NCBI GenBank assembly: GCA_009761415.1
Contig: QUOL01000001.1
Location: forward strand, 4,076,796-4,140,795
DNA from: Sarcomyxa edulis
Lineage: Eukaryota > Basidiomycota > Agaricomycetes > Agaricales > Mycenaceae
DNA: 64,000 bases
Direction of reading: 5' to 3'
Positions within the stretch are counted from its first letter, which is position 1. The number at the start of each line of letters is the position of its first letter. Positions 31,047 to 42,978 of the stretch are shown here, in pieces. Made by a program: the position numbers and the translations under genes. The notes beneath the pieces were generated by a model that was not told the DNA's origin, searched no databases, and worked only from the letters and a program-made list of their open reading frames with translations.

Positions 31047-34000
31047 ATGTCTACTCATAATATTTCTTATCATTTAGAAAAATATGGTCTAATTGCAGAT
31101 GGTAAAAAATCTTTGACTGATTTGTTATTAATGACTGACTGGTACATCTCTATAGATAATTCTTTCATCTTATCACGGCCTAGTCCAGATGGAAACATTG
31201 CTTGTCCATTTTTGCCTTGCGATACAACATTTTCGAATACTAGGGGTCTTATCAATCATATCAAGAAATGGCATAACGTCAAAACGGCACAGATTAAAAG
31301 TGATCCTATGGTCATCAGAAATATGCATATGTCTGATGATCTCACTGTCAATCAAATGGATATCTATACACCAACAGCACCAGCTATACCAGATGTCACA
31401 AATACAGGTCCAAATCGTCAACGCAGCGACCATAACATCAGTGAAAGACACCACCCATATTCCCGGCCAACCACTACTTCTCCCGCAGTTGTTAAGCAAT
31501 CAGCACCTTTGATTACAGTGGAACCAACGTTTTGTAAGCAAGATTTCTTGGTGATGAAGTATATTATGAAATTTAATTTCTGTTTATAGCTCAATCTTTA
31601 AACGGTCGTCGCTGTTATCTTCTTACATCGACAATTCTGGCCTTATTTTCTCTGCGGATTCACAGCATATTCAAAACAATACACTGCATGATATGTGGAA
31701 CAGCATGGATTCCCAACAGTCTCTTGGGTCATTTAAAAAGTCATGGACTTGTTCTGACTTTGGAACAAGTTAATGAACTGCAATTGGAAATCACACGGAA
31801 TCAAGTCTGCGAAACATCTGACATCACACCTCCTGTTCCTGGTGGACCACCAGTCGAAGGCTTGTCAATTACGCACAATGGGCATTGCTGTCAGCATTGC
31901 AGTTATTGCAGTCCAAAGTTCAGTTCCTTCAAAAAACATTGGGGCCACAAACATCACGACCAAAAAATTCCGGCCCGCGATGCTTTTGAGCATGGCGACA
32001 TTCAAACTTTCTTCTCTCCATCTCCACAGCGTTGGTTCAAAGTAAACCCCTCATTGTGCTGTCAGCCGCTCATCGACCCCTTTGCAATCTACGTGCAAAA
32101 ACATCTTCCGACTTTGTCACATTCATCGATTATTGCTCCGGCCACACACGCACGTGAACTTCCTCCACTGTTACAAGTCACGGGTTGGCATCTCCATCTT
32201 CAGGAATACATCACCGATAAAGACAAGGTTGAAGGATTGCGAAGGTTAATGACTCTGCCATCATTGCGGAATTCACCACCATCTCTTATGAAGTTGAAGG
32301 AATTTGTATTTCAATACATGGTGATTGTACGCGACAATGCTAGACAATCAGCTATTGGAATTAAACGTCTTTTGATGGAATGTCCCAGGTATGCTTCAAA
32401 AACACTTGTTTGCTTAAAGTTGATTGAACACATTCATTCTCACAGAAATTCCAGCAACCATGAACATTGGCGCGTTCACTCCGATGATGTAACTTTGAAA
32501 ACATACGGCACTCTCCTGATTCAATTTCTCCATGCAATGCTTTTGACCCTTCAAAAGGATCCACCCACAGACTACCAGTTCCCACTCAATCCCACTCAAG
32601 TACAAAATGGACTTATGTTACTGGATATTCTCAATGACGGTGAAGGAGATGCTATCGAAGCCATCCATCAATTTTCGTTATGCTTTTTGGCTCCCCGTGA
32701 TCTTGCCGGTAATATGGAAAACTATTCTAAATGGGAGGATCCCTTGGAATGTTTGGTTGCCATTTATTGTCTCAATGATGATGGAAACTTCAAGCGCCCA
32801 CATGAAGTTACCCAATTGTTTGCCAAATTGAAATACTTCATTCGTGGTGCAACATTGTTGGAAGGAATACGCTATAAGGATCAGTATGACAATGACATTT
32901 ACAAGTGAGTTCAAGTTTTTGTACTGTTAATGAGAGTTAGGGCTCACATTTCTTTTAGATCTGTTGAAGCTCAAGGCATGCACATGTTGCGTTTAGGCAT
33001 GCTTTCACCTTACAATACGGTCACGGAATATCAAAGTTACGCTTCATCGCTGGCACTCAACACCACTTCTGTTCCTGCTACCCGTGTATCCGCTGATGGA
33101 TCCCAAATCAGCTACAAAGAGCATACACTACATGTTCCAAAGTGGATTGACGGTCTTCATCAACTTGCCGATGAACTGGAGGCAAACATCGACAGTTTGT
33201 TACGACACCAAATCATTCCAATGGATATTCCAAACGACATAGCTGACGATTGGACGATCGAAACACGCGGCTACAGTTGGATTCATAATGGAACATTTCT
33301 TGCATCGGAGCGGCCTCTAATCAAGATTCTATTTGAAGACGAGACATTGAAACTGGCACAGGTCGATCGCAACAACGAATTGGTTTTTAACACTGCGGCA
33401 ATGCATAAAGTCATGGAACATGCTGCTGAAATTAACCGACAACTTGCTCTGTTCACCTTCACATCACCTGGCCAAGATCCACGAAGTTCAGAGTTTGCCG
33501 ATCACAAAATCCAAAACTCCACTCGTCCTCGAACCGTGTTCCGTAGCAATGGAGATATTTGGTTGGTCACCCGTCGAGTCAAAACTGAAAACATGATACG
33601 TCGGGATGTCTTCATTCCAATCAAGGCTCACCCTAGATTGGCTCGGATTCTGGAAGTTTACCTCCTCATTGTTCGACCTATGGAACGAGATTTTGCTAGA
33701 ATCCTGTGGGGTGAAGAAATTGGCCAGTTATATGATGAATACCTGTGGGTTAGGATGGGCAAAAGGGTCGGAGAAGATCAGTTTAGCAGCGACTTGGAGG
33801 ATTTTACAGGATCTCACTGTGGTGCCGCAGTCAGCGTCAGACCATATCGTCAACTCACGGTTCAGATTGCACGGACATATCTTGGCTCAGAATATGAGAT
33901 CGATGAGGATGAAGACGATGTACTGGCAGCACAACGAGGACACGGCCTTGGAACTTCACGCAGGATTTACGCTCCAGAGGTTGGCCATCTTCCGTGCATG

Positions 34001-36663
34001 TCCAGTGATCTGCTATTACGGTTTGGACATGTATCAGAAAAATGGTGGGAGTTGACAGGTTTCCGTGAAGGATTTCCAAAGATGCTACCCCTTCATATCA
34101 GGCGACAGGTTCATGAGACAATTCGGAAACAACAGAACATAGATGCTCCTGCTGATGCCCCTCAGCATCACGCACCTTTCGATCCCACATTCCTTCTCCA
34201 ACATCTTACTGCGACTATCACTGCAGAAATCAACAAAATGCAAGTACAATTGGAGGATAAAATGCAAAAGGTAGTGGCAGATGGAATTGCAGAAGCAATG
34301 CAACGTGGTTTTGGCAAGGTTCCAGTGCCTCAACCAGCAGTACGGCAACCTGTCTTTTATCCAGCACCACTGCATCCAGATCATCTACACAATCCTACTC
34401 CTGAACAACCTCTTGCTCCAACATCTTTTGACACAGACGATCTTTACCTGACACATGAGGAACAAGCAGACTTGGATGCGCGTATGGCAGAAACAAAAAG
34501 GACACCAGACATCGAAACATCAACGTCAACGTGCATTCTACGGGCAACAACACCTGGAGCGGACGAACAACTACAGACACTTCTGCGACAATGTTTTCCT
34601 GATAAAGCAAATCCTACGTTCAAATCGCCATATCAGAAGGAAATGGTCTTAACAGCCATGGATCGCAAACATAATTTCATTGCAATTCTCCCTACTGGTG
34701 GTGGCAAGAGTTTGGTTTACCTCTTACCTCAGTTTCAGGAACAAAACTTCCACACATTCATTGTCATTCCCAACAAGGCACTGATGACAGATCAAATTCA
34801 ACGGGCACAGCGACTTGATATACCAGTGACTCAATGGAAAGTCAGCTCAAAAGGTGTTGGAGATTCAAGATTGGTATTTGTGGCATTGGAAACAGCAGCA
34901 CATAGGAAGTTTGAACAGTACGCTCAAATATTACTTGTCATTTGTGTAGCTTATTGAATTATATTTTATACAGATACTGGCGCTCTATTGAACACAAAGC
35001 AATACGTTTAATTATTGATGAAGCTCATCAAATTGTTACTAGTGCCAGCCACCGCCCAGCATTCGAACGGATACTCAAATTGGCTAACTTTGCAACACAA
35101 AAAATCTATCTGACAGCATCACTTCCCAAAGTTCTAATGCCACATTTCTTGAAAGCGACAGCTCTACCCAACTCGACACTTGTTATTCGTGCCCCAACAT
35201 ATCAGCCTCAGATCACATACCATGTTGTGACATACGAGACCGCAACTACAACGGCAACAAGGTTCATTGTAGATCTGGCCAACTATCTCACACAACAGGT
35301 GTTAAACAAGTCTGACGGTACAAAACGTGGTGGAATCATCTTTGTCACATCACAAAAAGATGCAGAAGAACTTGGTACTTCATTTGGCAACTGCATATCG
35401 CATGCCGGTATGGATGCATCTGAACGTGGGCACAACGAATTGGCATGGACATCAGGACTCAATCAATGGATCGTGGCAACAACAGGAATGATTCACGGCA
35501 TCGATCATCCAGATGCTGGGGTAGCCATCTTCTATCACATCCCATTTGGATTTGTCAACCTGTATCAAGGCGCAGGTCGAACAGGTCGCAACGGAGAAAC
35601 ATCATACGTATTCCTAGTGCATCAAAATACATGTTACATCCCAGCACCACCAGACACTATCGACCTCCAATGCGCCGACCAAGCAAAAGCATGGGCTCAC
35701 AATGAAACGGAATGCAGACGATTTGGAGTAGGAGAGGTCATGGATGGAACAGGGACTCGATGTCGAGATATTCCCAGTGCAGCTCTATGCGACATATGCG
35801 ATCCAGACACAGAGATTCTCAAAGCTATCGACAATCTTCTTATTGATCCACCACCTGCATCTGCACCAGTACCAACTCTGCCAATACATGCCGACTCGGA
35901 TGATGAGGAGTTCAAAATGCTATATGATGAATGGGACGACAACACAATTATGAACATTGACCAAAGCTTCTTTGACGGAACAGCGTCACGGACAACATCA
36001 CTTGCATCAATACCACTATCCAGCATATCAGAAGTCAACACCACATCTTTGCCAGCGGTATCCCACACATCAATAGCACCACCCACAAATGCCAGACCCG
36101 GAATATCTGTCCAACTTGACGTCTCCATCTATCACCGGTCCATCCAAACACTAGACGCAAAGGCACGACTTCTCAAAGTCATGGTAGCATCACTCAGTCC
36201 ATACTGCGTGGTATGCTGGGCACAACATGGACAGTTCATACCAAGAGACTTCAGTCATAGACCGTTCATCTCATGTCGTCAAGCAGGCACCAAGTTTGTA
36301 GGACATGCACTAGGATGGATCGACTTGAAGAAGATGATGCACTTTGCAAACTACGACTACTGCTTCCGATGCGGACTACCACAAGACGACAAGTACATAC
36401 CGAGCGCGCATCCAAAGTTCAAAGCAGGAGAGAAACTGAAGTGTCCAATGGAAGACTTTGTGATACTACTGGTATGGCACATTCGACACGACAAGACGCT
36501 TTGGAGCAGAGCGGTACAAGACTTTAACCATGCAGGACTGACGGAACGGATGAAACTCAAAGATTTTGGTACATGGTGCAGCAAGACAGACGGAGCAAGC
36601 AACTTTTGCAATGCAGTAGAACTCATATCTTGGCTTTGGCTACTCAAAGATCGTAATTGCTAG
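31047..36663 (+). CDS. RecQ-type DEAH helicase with N-terminal zinc-finger/OrsD-like region, four exons
   Basis: Exons: 31047-31533, 31590-32904, 32959-34917, 34974-36663 (1,816 aa), all junctions in frame. The frame is open upstream of 31047 (CSICG text), so an extra 5' exon is likely. The N-terminus has a C2H2 finger (C53, C58, H71, H76) and then Cys/His text of the DUF3505/OrsD kind (CCQHCSYCSPKFSSFKKHW, then IQTFFSP). The helicase has LPTGGGKSLVY (Lys1184), DEAH (1269-1272), LTAS, GMIHGIDHPD and QGAGRTGRNG (from 1452). No RQC or HRDC domain is visible. A Cys-containing C-terminal region (CVVCWAQHGQF ... CFRCGLP) follows. Genes of this build are repeated near telomeres in fungi (telomere-linked helicases) and also occur in transposon-like families. 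The frame is fully open, so it may be active. Role in telomere maintenance or mobility is inferred. Confidence 0.85.
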
Positions 36664-37076
36664 AGCACTTATAATTGATAGACATATTGTTAATAGATAC
36701 TAGACACCAATCTACGAGAAACATGATTGGAACAACTGCTCCATATGAACATGTAGAGATGAAGACCATAGCTACACCAAGACGTGCATGACAGTCGGAT
36801 CAAACTGTCAGATGAGCCAATACAAATGAAATACCAAGTAACATGACAGCGTAATCTGAGACGTGCTAATAGTCTATATACAATCTTGAAGTACAAGTCA
36901 CAACCCGGCTAGTCACCCACGGAGTCGGTACCCAACCCCCACCCGTACCCGGACAAAGTCAAACATAGTGAGTAGGATGAAGACGCTAACCCGAGATAGT
37001 ATACAGTATGGCTAACCGCTAACCCGTAGGACCGTGTGTTAAGAGAACCGTCAACGGAGGATAACCGCGTGTTTAG
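36664..37076. other. 3' flank of RecQ gene
   Basis: No gene. CTAACCCG(A/T)-like words at about 36987-37030 resemble mutated telomeric repeats. Confidence 0.4.
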
Positions 37077-37094
37077 TTAGGGTTAGGGTTAGGG
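37077..37094 (+). repeat. Three perfect TTAGGG repeats
   Basis: Three uninterrupted TTAGGG units on the plus strand, the fungal telomeric repeat, at an interstitial position. Confidence 0.9.
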
Positions 37095-37460
37095 TGGTTC
37101 AGAAGTCTGCTCCTGTTGAGAGTAGTATGTAAAGGGAACTAAGTAGAAAACGAGGTCTTCTGGGGAAGAAGGCCTTTCAACTCGTTTCGCCTTTATAGGC
37201 TCGTCAGTTCTACTGTAGTAATATCTAATGAGTAATGTACGGAGAAATCAGTCAGCCGATTTCTAATAATATTGTGTCGTTATGGCGTGATATGGCGCGA
37301 TCGACCATGTGATAGGTCAGTTGACGTTGTCATCCGTCGGATCATGGGAATATTTCTAAACTTAGCTGGCCTAAACTGGGTCTGGACCGTCTTGGCGTCC
37401 TTGGCGTCACGTGACCGGACCGGCTCCGGGGTGAAGACCTAAACACATGATTAACCCCAG

Positions 37461-37510
37461 GTTAGGGTTAGGAGTTAGGGGTTAGTGTTAGGGTTAGCGT
37501 TAGGGTTAGC
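37461..37510 (+). repeat. Degenerate TTAGGG tract
   Basis: About eight TTAGGG-like units (GTTAGGG, GTTAGTG, GTTAGCG variants), same strand as the tract at 37077. Confidence 0.85.
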
Positions 37511-37577
37511 TAGTTTAGGATCATGTAATAAATATTAGCATTCTAAACGACGTTCCGATTAAGGAACAGTACGTACG

Positions 37578-37600
37578 GTTAGGGTTAGTGTTGGGGTTAG
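37578..37600 (+). repeat. Degenerate TTAGGG tract next to the RT fragment
   Basis: GGTTAGGGTTAGTG plus a TTGGGG variant. It lies 180 bp from the 3' end of the antisense ORF at 37781-38455. Confidence 0.75.
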
Positions 37601-37780
37601 CAGCATTCCTGGGCGGCCTAGGTTAATACCGTCTGCGCGGGTAGCAGACACCGAAGTACTTACAATATTGTACATTTGCGAAAGAAGAACTCAAGAAAAC
37701 GACAAAGGAGGTCAACCGTCATGGCATCCGGCGGGCGGTAACAAAACCAGCCAGGCCGAAACAACTCCAGCGATATTTGC

Positions 37781-38455
37781 TCAATCGTAACGTTTTCTCT
37801 TGACAAGGAACGTATTTGGGTCTATGCGGTCCGGGGACCTCGATCTGCGATGTATACGAATAGTGTTTTCATCGTCCTCCATTTCGACATCCTGTGTGAT
37901 GTCAGCAATAGTTTCCAAATCCTGGGTAACGTGTTCCTCTAGTTTACTGATGACTAATTTTTTCCAAACAGACGTAAGGTCGAATAAGTTGCGAGTGCGT
38001 TTCCGACTAACAATCATTCTTCGGTTTAACATATTTATTTTGCGCATGTCCGGCATCGGATACGAACCCGAAGGAGACCAGATTTCGCTCCTCAAGGAGT
38101 CTGGCGCTTCCGACAGGGACGCATCCTTAAACGAAAATGCGGGATAAGGGAGACGATAATCTCCCGTCTCGGCACGACCCATCCAGGTCCGCCAATAGTT
38201 AAACATAGTGTCACCAAGTTCTTTCGCGTTGAAGTAATTCCATGCCGTGTTGAATTCGGACTTAAGCACAAGAACATCCGCGTGCTCACGTTTAGTCTCG
38301 TTCAAACGTTTATTCCATCGTTCTGTGAAATTTGCCTTAAGCCAGGCGTCAACGACGTGTTCCGGATAGCCGCGCTTTACATAAAGGGCTACTAACCCCT
38401 TCATGGCTTCGAAGTAATGCGATTTAACACTGCTCAGCGTGGCCAGCCGCGACAT
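37781..38455 (-). pseudogene. C-terminal fragment, probably of a Penelope-like (Coprina-type) reverse transcriptase
   Basis: A 224-codon frame without the catalytic YxDD region. The text LYVKRGYPEHVVDAWLKAN followed by RW-(N)-RL resembles the region after the RT thumb of Penelope-like elements, which often has RGYP and then R-W. The C-terminus is basic (RIHRRSRSPDR, FLVKRKRYD). Position supports this: the ORF is antisense and its 3' end lies next to TTAGGG tracts on the plus strand. That is the arrangement made when a G-rich telomere end primes reverse transcription of a 5'-truncated element, as described for Athena/Coprina elements. The frame is open upstream of the Met into GC-rich sequence. 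The family call is inference from short motifs; another retroelement is possible. Confidence 0.4.
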
Positions 38456-38469
38456 CTCACCGATGAACG

Positions 38470-38660
38470 TCCCTCTCCGGTATCCCGCGCCCCGGCCCCG
38501 CCCCCACGGAACCGTTCCCGGCCGGGTCCCGACCCGAAACCCCCCCGCGGCCCGGCCCTCCCTCGTCCCCGTGCGTTAGACCGGGGCCGGTCTTCTGCCG
38601 GGGTGCATCCCGTCGAGCACACGGGGGGAAAAAAAAATTAAAACCCCCAAAAAAAAAAAA
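38470..38660. other. Sharp GC-rich island followed by A-tracts
   Basis: 38470-38625 is strikingly C/G-rich (runs of CCCC, CCCCCCC, GGCCGG). It ends in GGGGGGAAAAAAAAATT, then CCCCC and an A15 tract. Neighbouring DNA is AT-rich. It carries no recognisable coding or RNA motif. A retrocopy with an A-tail is possible; so is foreign sequence. Confidence 0.5.
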
Positions 38661-38662
38661 AA

Positions 38663-38710
38663 AGGCCACGAGTGAGAATCGAACCCTAGACCGTGCATTT
38701 ACACCGGAAC
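38663..38710 (-). repeat. tRNA-derived SINE fragment (B-box end)
   Basis: Minus-strand text CTAGGGTTCGATTCTCACTC carries a Pol III B-box (38673-38687) and is followed on that strand by a run of T, a Pol III terminator. No clear A-box. Confidence 0.4.
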
Positions 38711-38997
38711 CGAACTTTTGGCCCCCCCCACACTTGCATCTGGGAAAAACACCTTTGTCTTGACGTGACTTGAGAGAGAGCTTAGACATTAGCCAGGTTG
38801 TTCCAAGGTGCAAGAAAACGTCTCAGGATGTCAGGCCAACTTGACGGATATTTGGAATCTCAGGTCATGTGAATGCAGCACTTTAAGATACTTCTGGCCC
38901 AAGATAGACAATGTCCATCTATACAATATGATGGGGAATGATGAATGTGTAAAAAAAGAAACCAAGTACATGCATGTAAAATTTGGAAAAAACTTTG

Positions 38998-39088
38998 CGA
39001 GCAACAAGAATCGAACTCGGAACCTCAGCGCATTGCTCGCCGAAATGCCCGAAAGATCACGACGCTCGACCACTACACTAAAGAACCT
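38998..39088 (-). repeat. tRNA-derived SINE with A- and B-boxes
   Basis: On the minus strand, TTAGTGTAGTGGTCGAGCG (A-box) is followed 50 bp later by CCGAGTTCGATTC (B-box). The acceptor halves do not pair, so it is not a working tRNA gene. Confidence 0.65.
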
Positions 39089-39540
39089 TACAGTATTATT
39101 TGCTGCAATGCACTATGTACCAGACGCAGACTCAAGCTCCCAGTAACATGAAAAGGTGCTTTCATGTTACCGAACTGGGTCTTATTAACAAGCAACCTAC
39201 AAGACGCGTTCAAACTTTTTGGACTTGGAGAAATCCGCTCTCATTGTGACGTGACATCACACTGTCACCGCGTTTTCAACTTTGCTGCCAGCGCGTCGTC
39301 TTTCTTATTTCCTCCTCCCTTTTGCTTCCTCCATTTCTACAGATCAGGATCTGAATGGAGATATATCACACCCAACACACCCGGTGTTGATCTGAAGAGC
39401 ATCTGGTGTGCAGCTATGCACTGCTGGGTAGAAGGATGAGAAGCTCTTATCCTAGGCGGGTGGCTGGGATGAAGCGATGAAGCCCAGGCCGGCTCTTCTG
39501 CTTATTTAGGAAGGTGTGACATATTTACCTCCGTGTCGCG

Positions 39541-39715
39541 TTTTTTTTGAAACAGCCTTACAATTATGAAAACAGCTGTAAGGAGCCGCTTTTATCCAAG
39601 GTCTTTGACGATTGTAAAAACAATGCCACTGGCAAGAATCGAACCCTGAACCGTATATAGATTCATCAGGAAAACGTAACACGTCTGAAAATGTTACCAA
39701 CTAAGCTATAGAGGA
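39541..39715 (-). repeat. tRNA-derived SINE with 3' tail
   Basis: On the minus strand, TATAGCTTAGTTGGTAACA (A-box, about 39693-39710) and CAGGGTTCGATTCTTGCC (B-box, about 39631-39648). The tail (GGCATT, then T-run, TTTACAATCGT, AAAGACCTTGG, AAAAGC) matches the tail of the plus-strand copy at 40360-40499. Confidence 0.75.
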
Positions 39716-39984
39716 ATATAGATTTATTATATTTATTGCAATATTTAACACTCCCAAAGCACCTGTGCCTATGCTGTTTTAGCTGGAGCTGTGATATTAG
39801 ATCATCCAGTCCTGCCTGGTGTAACGAAAGGACATGATGACTTTTCCAAATATATAGGTGGGAAGCCCTAGTGGTAATCTTTAGCCTAAACCCCTTAACA
39901 CTAGCCATAGTATGCCGACACCAAACACGCTTACTCCAGCCATGGGAAAGGCCATGCCATTCATAATGATTAATAATCCAAATA

Positions 39985-40085
39985 AAAGTGTCAGCAGCAA
40001 GAATTGAACCTGTGACCATCACATATTATATAACCATACTTTCTAATTATACTTTCTGACACTATACCAACTAAGCTATGAAAGC
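39985..40085 (-). repeat. tRNA-derived SINE
   Basis: On the minus strand, CATAGCTTAGTTGGTATAGTG (A-box) and ACAGGTTCAATTCTTGC (B-box, 39998-40014) share the A-box text of the copy at 39.6 kb. Confidence 0.7.
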
Positions 40086-40359
40086 TTAAATAAAAATTAT
40101 AATACAGTGAAATAAGTACCCATTTGAGAATTTGTTTTATTATCAATAAATTCAATATTAAATGAGTTTCCTCTTGCCTAACCCTAACTTAACTTTAGTG
40201 ATCAAATATGTGTGTAATAATTATATAATAAGGTTTCTTCCATTGTGTTTTATTCCAGGACCTTTGTGTGGGAAGATTCATGCTTAATCCTAGTTAACAT
40301 TTTATTTGATAGAGAAATGAGTGAAATAAGTTTGTAGAATGGTGTATATATGACAATTT
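40086..40359. other. AT-rich spacer without a gene
   Basis: No ORF or motif. One CCTAACCCTAACTT word at 40177 is telomere-like on the minus strand. Confidence 0.4.
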
Positions 40360-40499
40360 ATGTAATATATGGTTTAGGGTTCAATTCTTGCCAGTTGCAT
40401 TCTTTTACAATCGTAAAGGACCTTAGGCAAAAGCTCCTAGCTACAGTCATGGTGAGGTGGGTGCACTGCCACCTTTTGCTCTGGGGGAAAAAAAATTGG
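40360..40499 (+). repeat. tRNA-derived SINE, 3' part with tail
   Basis: AGGGTTCAATTCTTGCCAG (B-box, 40376) followed by TTGCATT, TTTTACAATCGT, AAAGGACCTTAGG, AAAAGCTCCT and an A-run. This is the same tail as the minus-strand copy at 39.5 kb, which defines a SINE family. Confidence 0.7.
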
Positions 40500-41944
40500 G
40501 TCTTTGAAGAAGAGATAAGCCAAATAGTACGGAGCTACATCTCCATACATACCTGGAGTTTCATCCATATTGGAGAGTTGCTTTTGACGTGCAAAGCAGG
40601 GCTCCGAGATCTAGATTTTCCAAAAATTGAGATTTATATGGGATTTATACCGGGTTTTGCCCCATATATATATGCATTGGGAATATATTTGTTCCCAATT
40701 AGAAAGACATGTTTATCTGAGTATATCTACTGAATCTTCTCGAATCCAACATATTCCACATTCCCGGGCAGCTTAGAGGGTCTCAGTCATCATATCTCAG
40801 TTTTTTTTTTTTTTGTATGTTTTTGTATGTTTTTTTCTCTATTTCTTCTTCAGTTTTTCCTTTCTTGCATTTGAAGGTGGATTGTATCATATGATATGTT
40901 GGTTTTTCAAAAGTGGCTAGACGGTTTTTCTTTTATTTGGGCATCGTAAATTGCACAATGTGCCTCCGCCGTCAAGCAAGTGGCCCGTTCACAAAGAAAA
41001 TAAACAAATAAAAGGTTAGCATAGCAGGGGGCTGTTTAGGGGGTTTCTAAAAAGCCGTGAAGTATTCACCTTACAAGAAAAGATATATTAGAATTGTATT
41101 GTAACCACAGTGAAGATCGAGGATGTATAAAGAGGCAGGAGCAAGCAAAAAAGTGCAAGAACTGTGAATTTTGCAATATGGTCAACAATGTACAAGATGC
41201 AAAAAATATTCATGGCGAGAGGATATCAAGAAGAATGAGGTGGTAAAGTACTGTATTAAACGGAACATTCTCGACGGGGTTTCCCTTGGAGAATCTAGGA
41301 AATTCATTCAGAAAAGTCAGCTTTCCAGGTCATCTAGCAGCATTATAAAATCTGACATGGTATATCCAGATATTTTGAACTTCTCGGGATCCATTGTGAT
41401 TTTGTTTCAAAGATGACTGCCCCGAGTATAGAAGCTGCACGGCTTGCACTGACTGACTATGTGTCATAATCAGACCACCTCCCAATACAGGGAATGACTA
41501 TAAGGACCCACATTTTGATTTTCTTCACGAGGTGCAAATGGGACGCGGTGGATAGACAAGTATTGCAGTCTCATGTCATTCACGTGATGCCAAGGACACC
41601 GACCCGGTCTTGCCAGCTATGTTTAGAAAAATATTTTCATGATCCGACAAATGACAATGTCAACAGGAAAAGTCACTTGTCTCTCACATGCTCTGAGAGA
41701 ACCAAAAGCTTCCCAAAGCATTCCAGAGCATCTCAGGGGTATTTTAGGAGCTCTGAATGCTCTTGAGAGACTCTGAGAAGCTCTGAGAGTTGTTTGAGAG
41801 CTTTCTGAGATGCCTTAGGAATAAGTAGTTTCCTAGAGTACCTCAGACACCCTGGGATGCTCTGACATACCATTGAAAAAGGATGTAAAATAGAGTAAAA
41901 AACAGGTTTCGGATGACTAGAACATTGAAAAAAATAAATGCATT
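40500..41944. other. Gene-poor stretch with purine-rich repeats
   Basis: No supported gene. Around 41690-41820 the words CTCTGAGA, GAGCTCTGA and GAGAGCT recur every 10-15 bp, a degenerate minisatellite. A poly-T tract lies at about 40801-40815. Confidence 0.45.
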
Positions 41945-42025
41945 CAGCAAGGATCAAACTCGGACCCTTCACCTAAAGGACACAGAACCTCGGAAACTAA
42001 CAACTTAACCAATAGTCTACAAGAC
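41945..42025 (-). repeat. Divergent tRNA-derived SINE
   Basis: On the minus strand, AGACTATTGGTTAAGTTG (A-box-like) and CCGAGTTTGATCCTTGC (B-box, 41949-41963), with the usual spacing. More diverged than the copies at 39-40 kb. Confidence 0.5.
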
Positions 42026-42267
42026 CATGTACATGTCAGTCTCCTACCCAGCCACACATTACGAGGTTCAAAATGAGATTCACGCGATGTAAAATCCGAG
42101 AATTTGAGTGAGACCAATTATCAGTTGGATAGCACGGACCGATTTCAAACTCCCCACACTCTTATTTTTTTTGAACCTCTCCACGGCGGCTGGCATATAA
42201 CACAAGTAAACACGTTCTCAGCACCACCTCAACGCGTCGCATTTTTGTACCTACCTACTCTTTGTAC

Positions 42268-42978
42268 TGCTTCAATGGCATCTCGCGACCAACTTAATGC
42301 TGTTATTGCAGCTCTTGAGCACTATGACTTAGCTGCATCTAATTTCATCCTGTCTCTACTTAAAAATTCGCATTACCAAGAGCAAGCTTGCCTCAAAGAC
42401 CTTCTCGAACACTCCGGAGAGATACTGTCCGCATTTCTACAACATCCCAAGACATCAGACTCCACTCTTGCATGGGCCAACAATATAATAAAGAAGAAAT
42501 ATGCCGAGGCCATCAAGAAATTAGCAAAGACCGAGAATGGATGGCACTTTAGTGCCCTTTGTGCTTCTGCAAAGCAATTGCAGGAATTCCGCATCGAAGA
42601 AATGGCAGAACTAGAAGGAAATCAGCCACTGAACGTCGGGCTGCACTCATTACCATTGCAATGTCGCATTGCCTCCGTATTTTCCAGGCAGCTTTACTGA
42701 TTGATTCTCTGTAGAAAAAAGTTGTGATAATCAGTCTGATGATGCAGAGCACGACTCAAAAATGTAACACTTTCAAAAGTATCTTCGGCATCTTCCTGCA
42801 TGCTTCAAATACCCTGGAGAAAGTCATCGAAGCCCTCGCACACATAGGGATTTCAATCTTGATTCAAGCTATCCACAACACAATCTGCTCACTATCGCGC
42901 TGTGAGGATGCCAGCATCCCCAGCCAAGGAATCAACAACTATACAACAACCTACTCTTATGCGACTCCCCAGACATAG
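42268..42978 (+). pseudogene. N-terminal remnant of a DUF6589-type transposon protein
   Basis: The frame from about 42274 (MASRDQLNAVIAALEHYDLA) through FILSLLKNSHYQEQACLKDL and NGWHFSALCASAKQLQEFRI matches the start of a protein family that is abundant in Agaricomycetes and usually ends in a DUF6589 domain. A frame change near 42610 leads to KSATERRAALITIAMSHCL. A stop at about 42712 follows, and then KKVVIISLMMQSTTQKCN and GIFLHASNTLEKVIEALAHI, again family text. The element is clearly dead, with at least two frame breaks and no catalytic part. Cys- and Ser-containing text after 42880 is not assignable. Confidence 0.6.

Noticed and set aside
38998..40085. Functional tRNA genes, because of good A- and B-boxes
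   Set aside because: Acceptor and T-stem halves do not pair and two copies share a long non-tRNA tail; these are SINEs.
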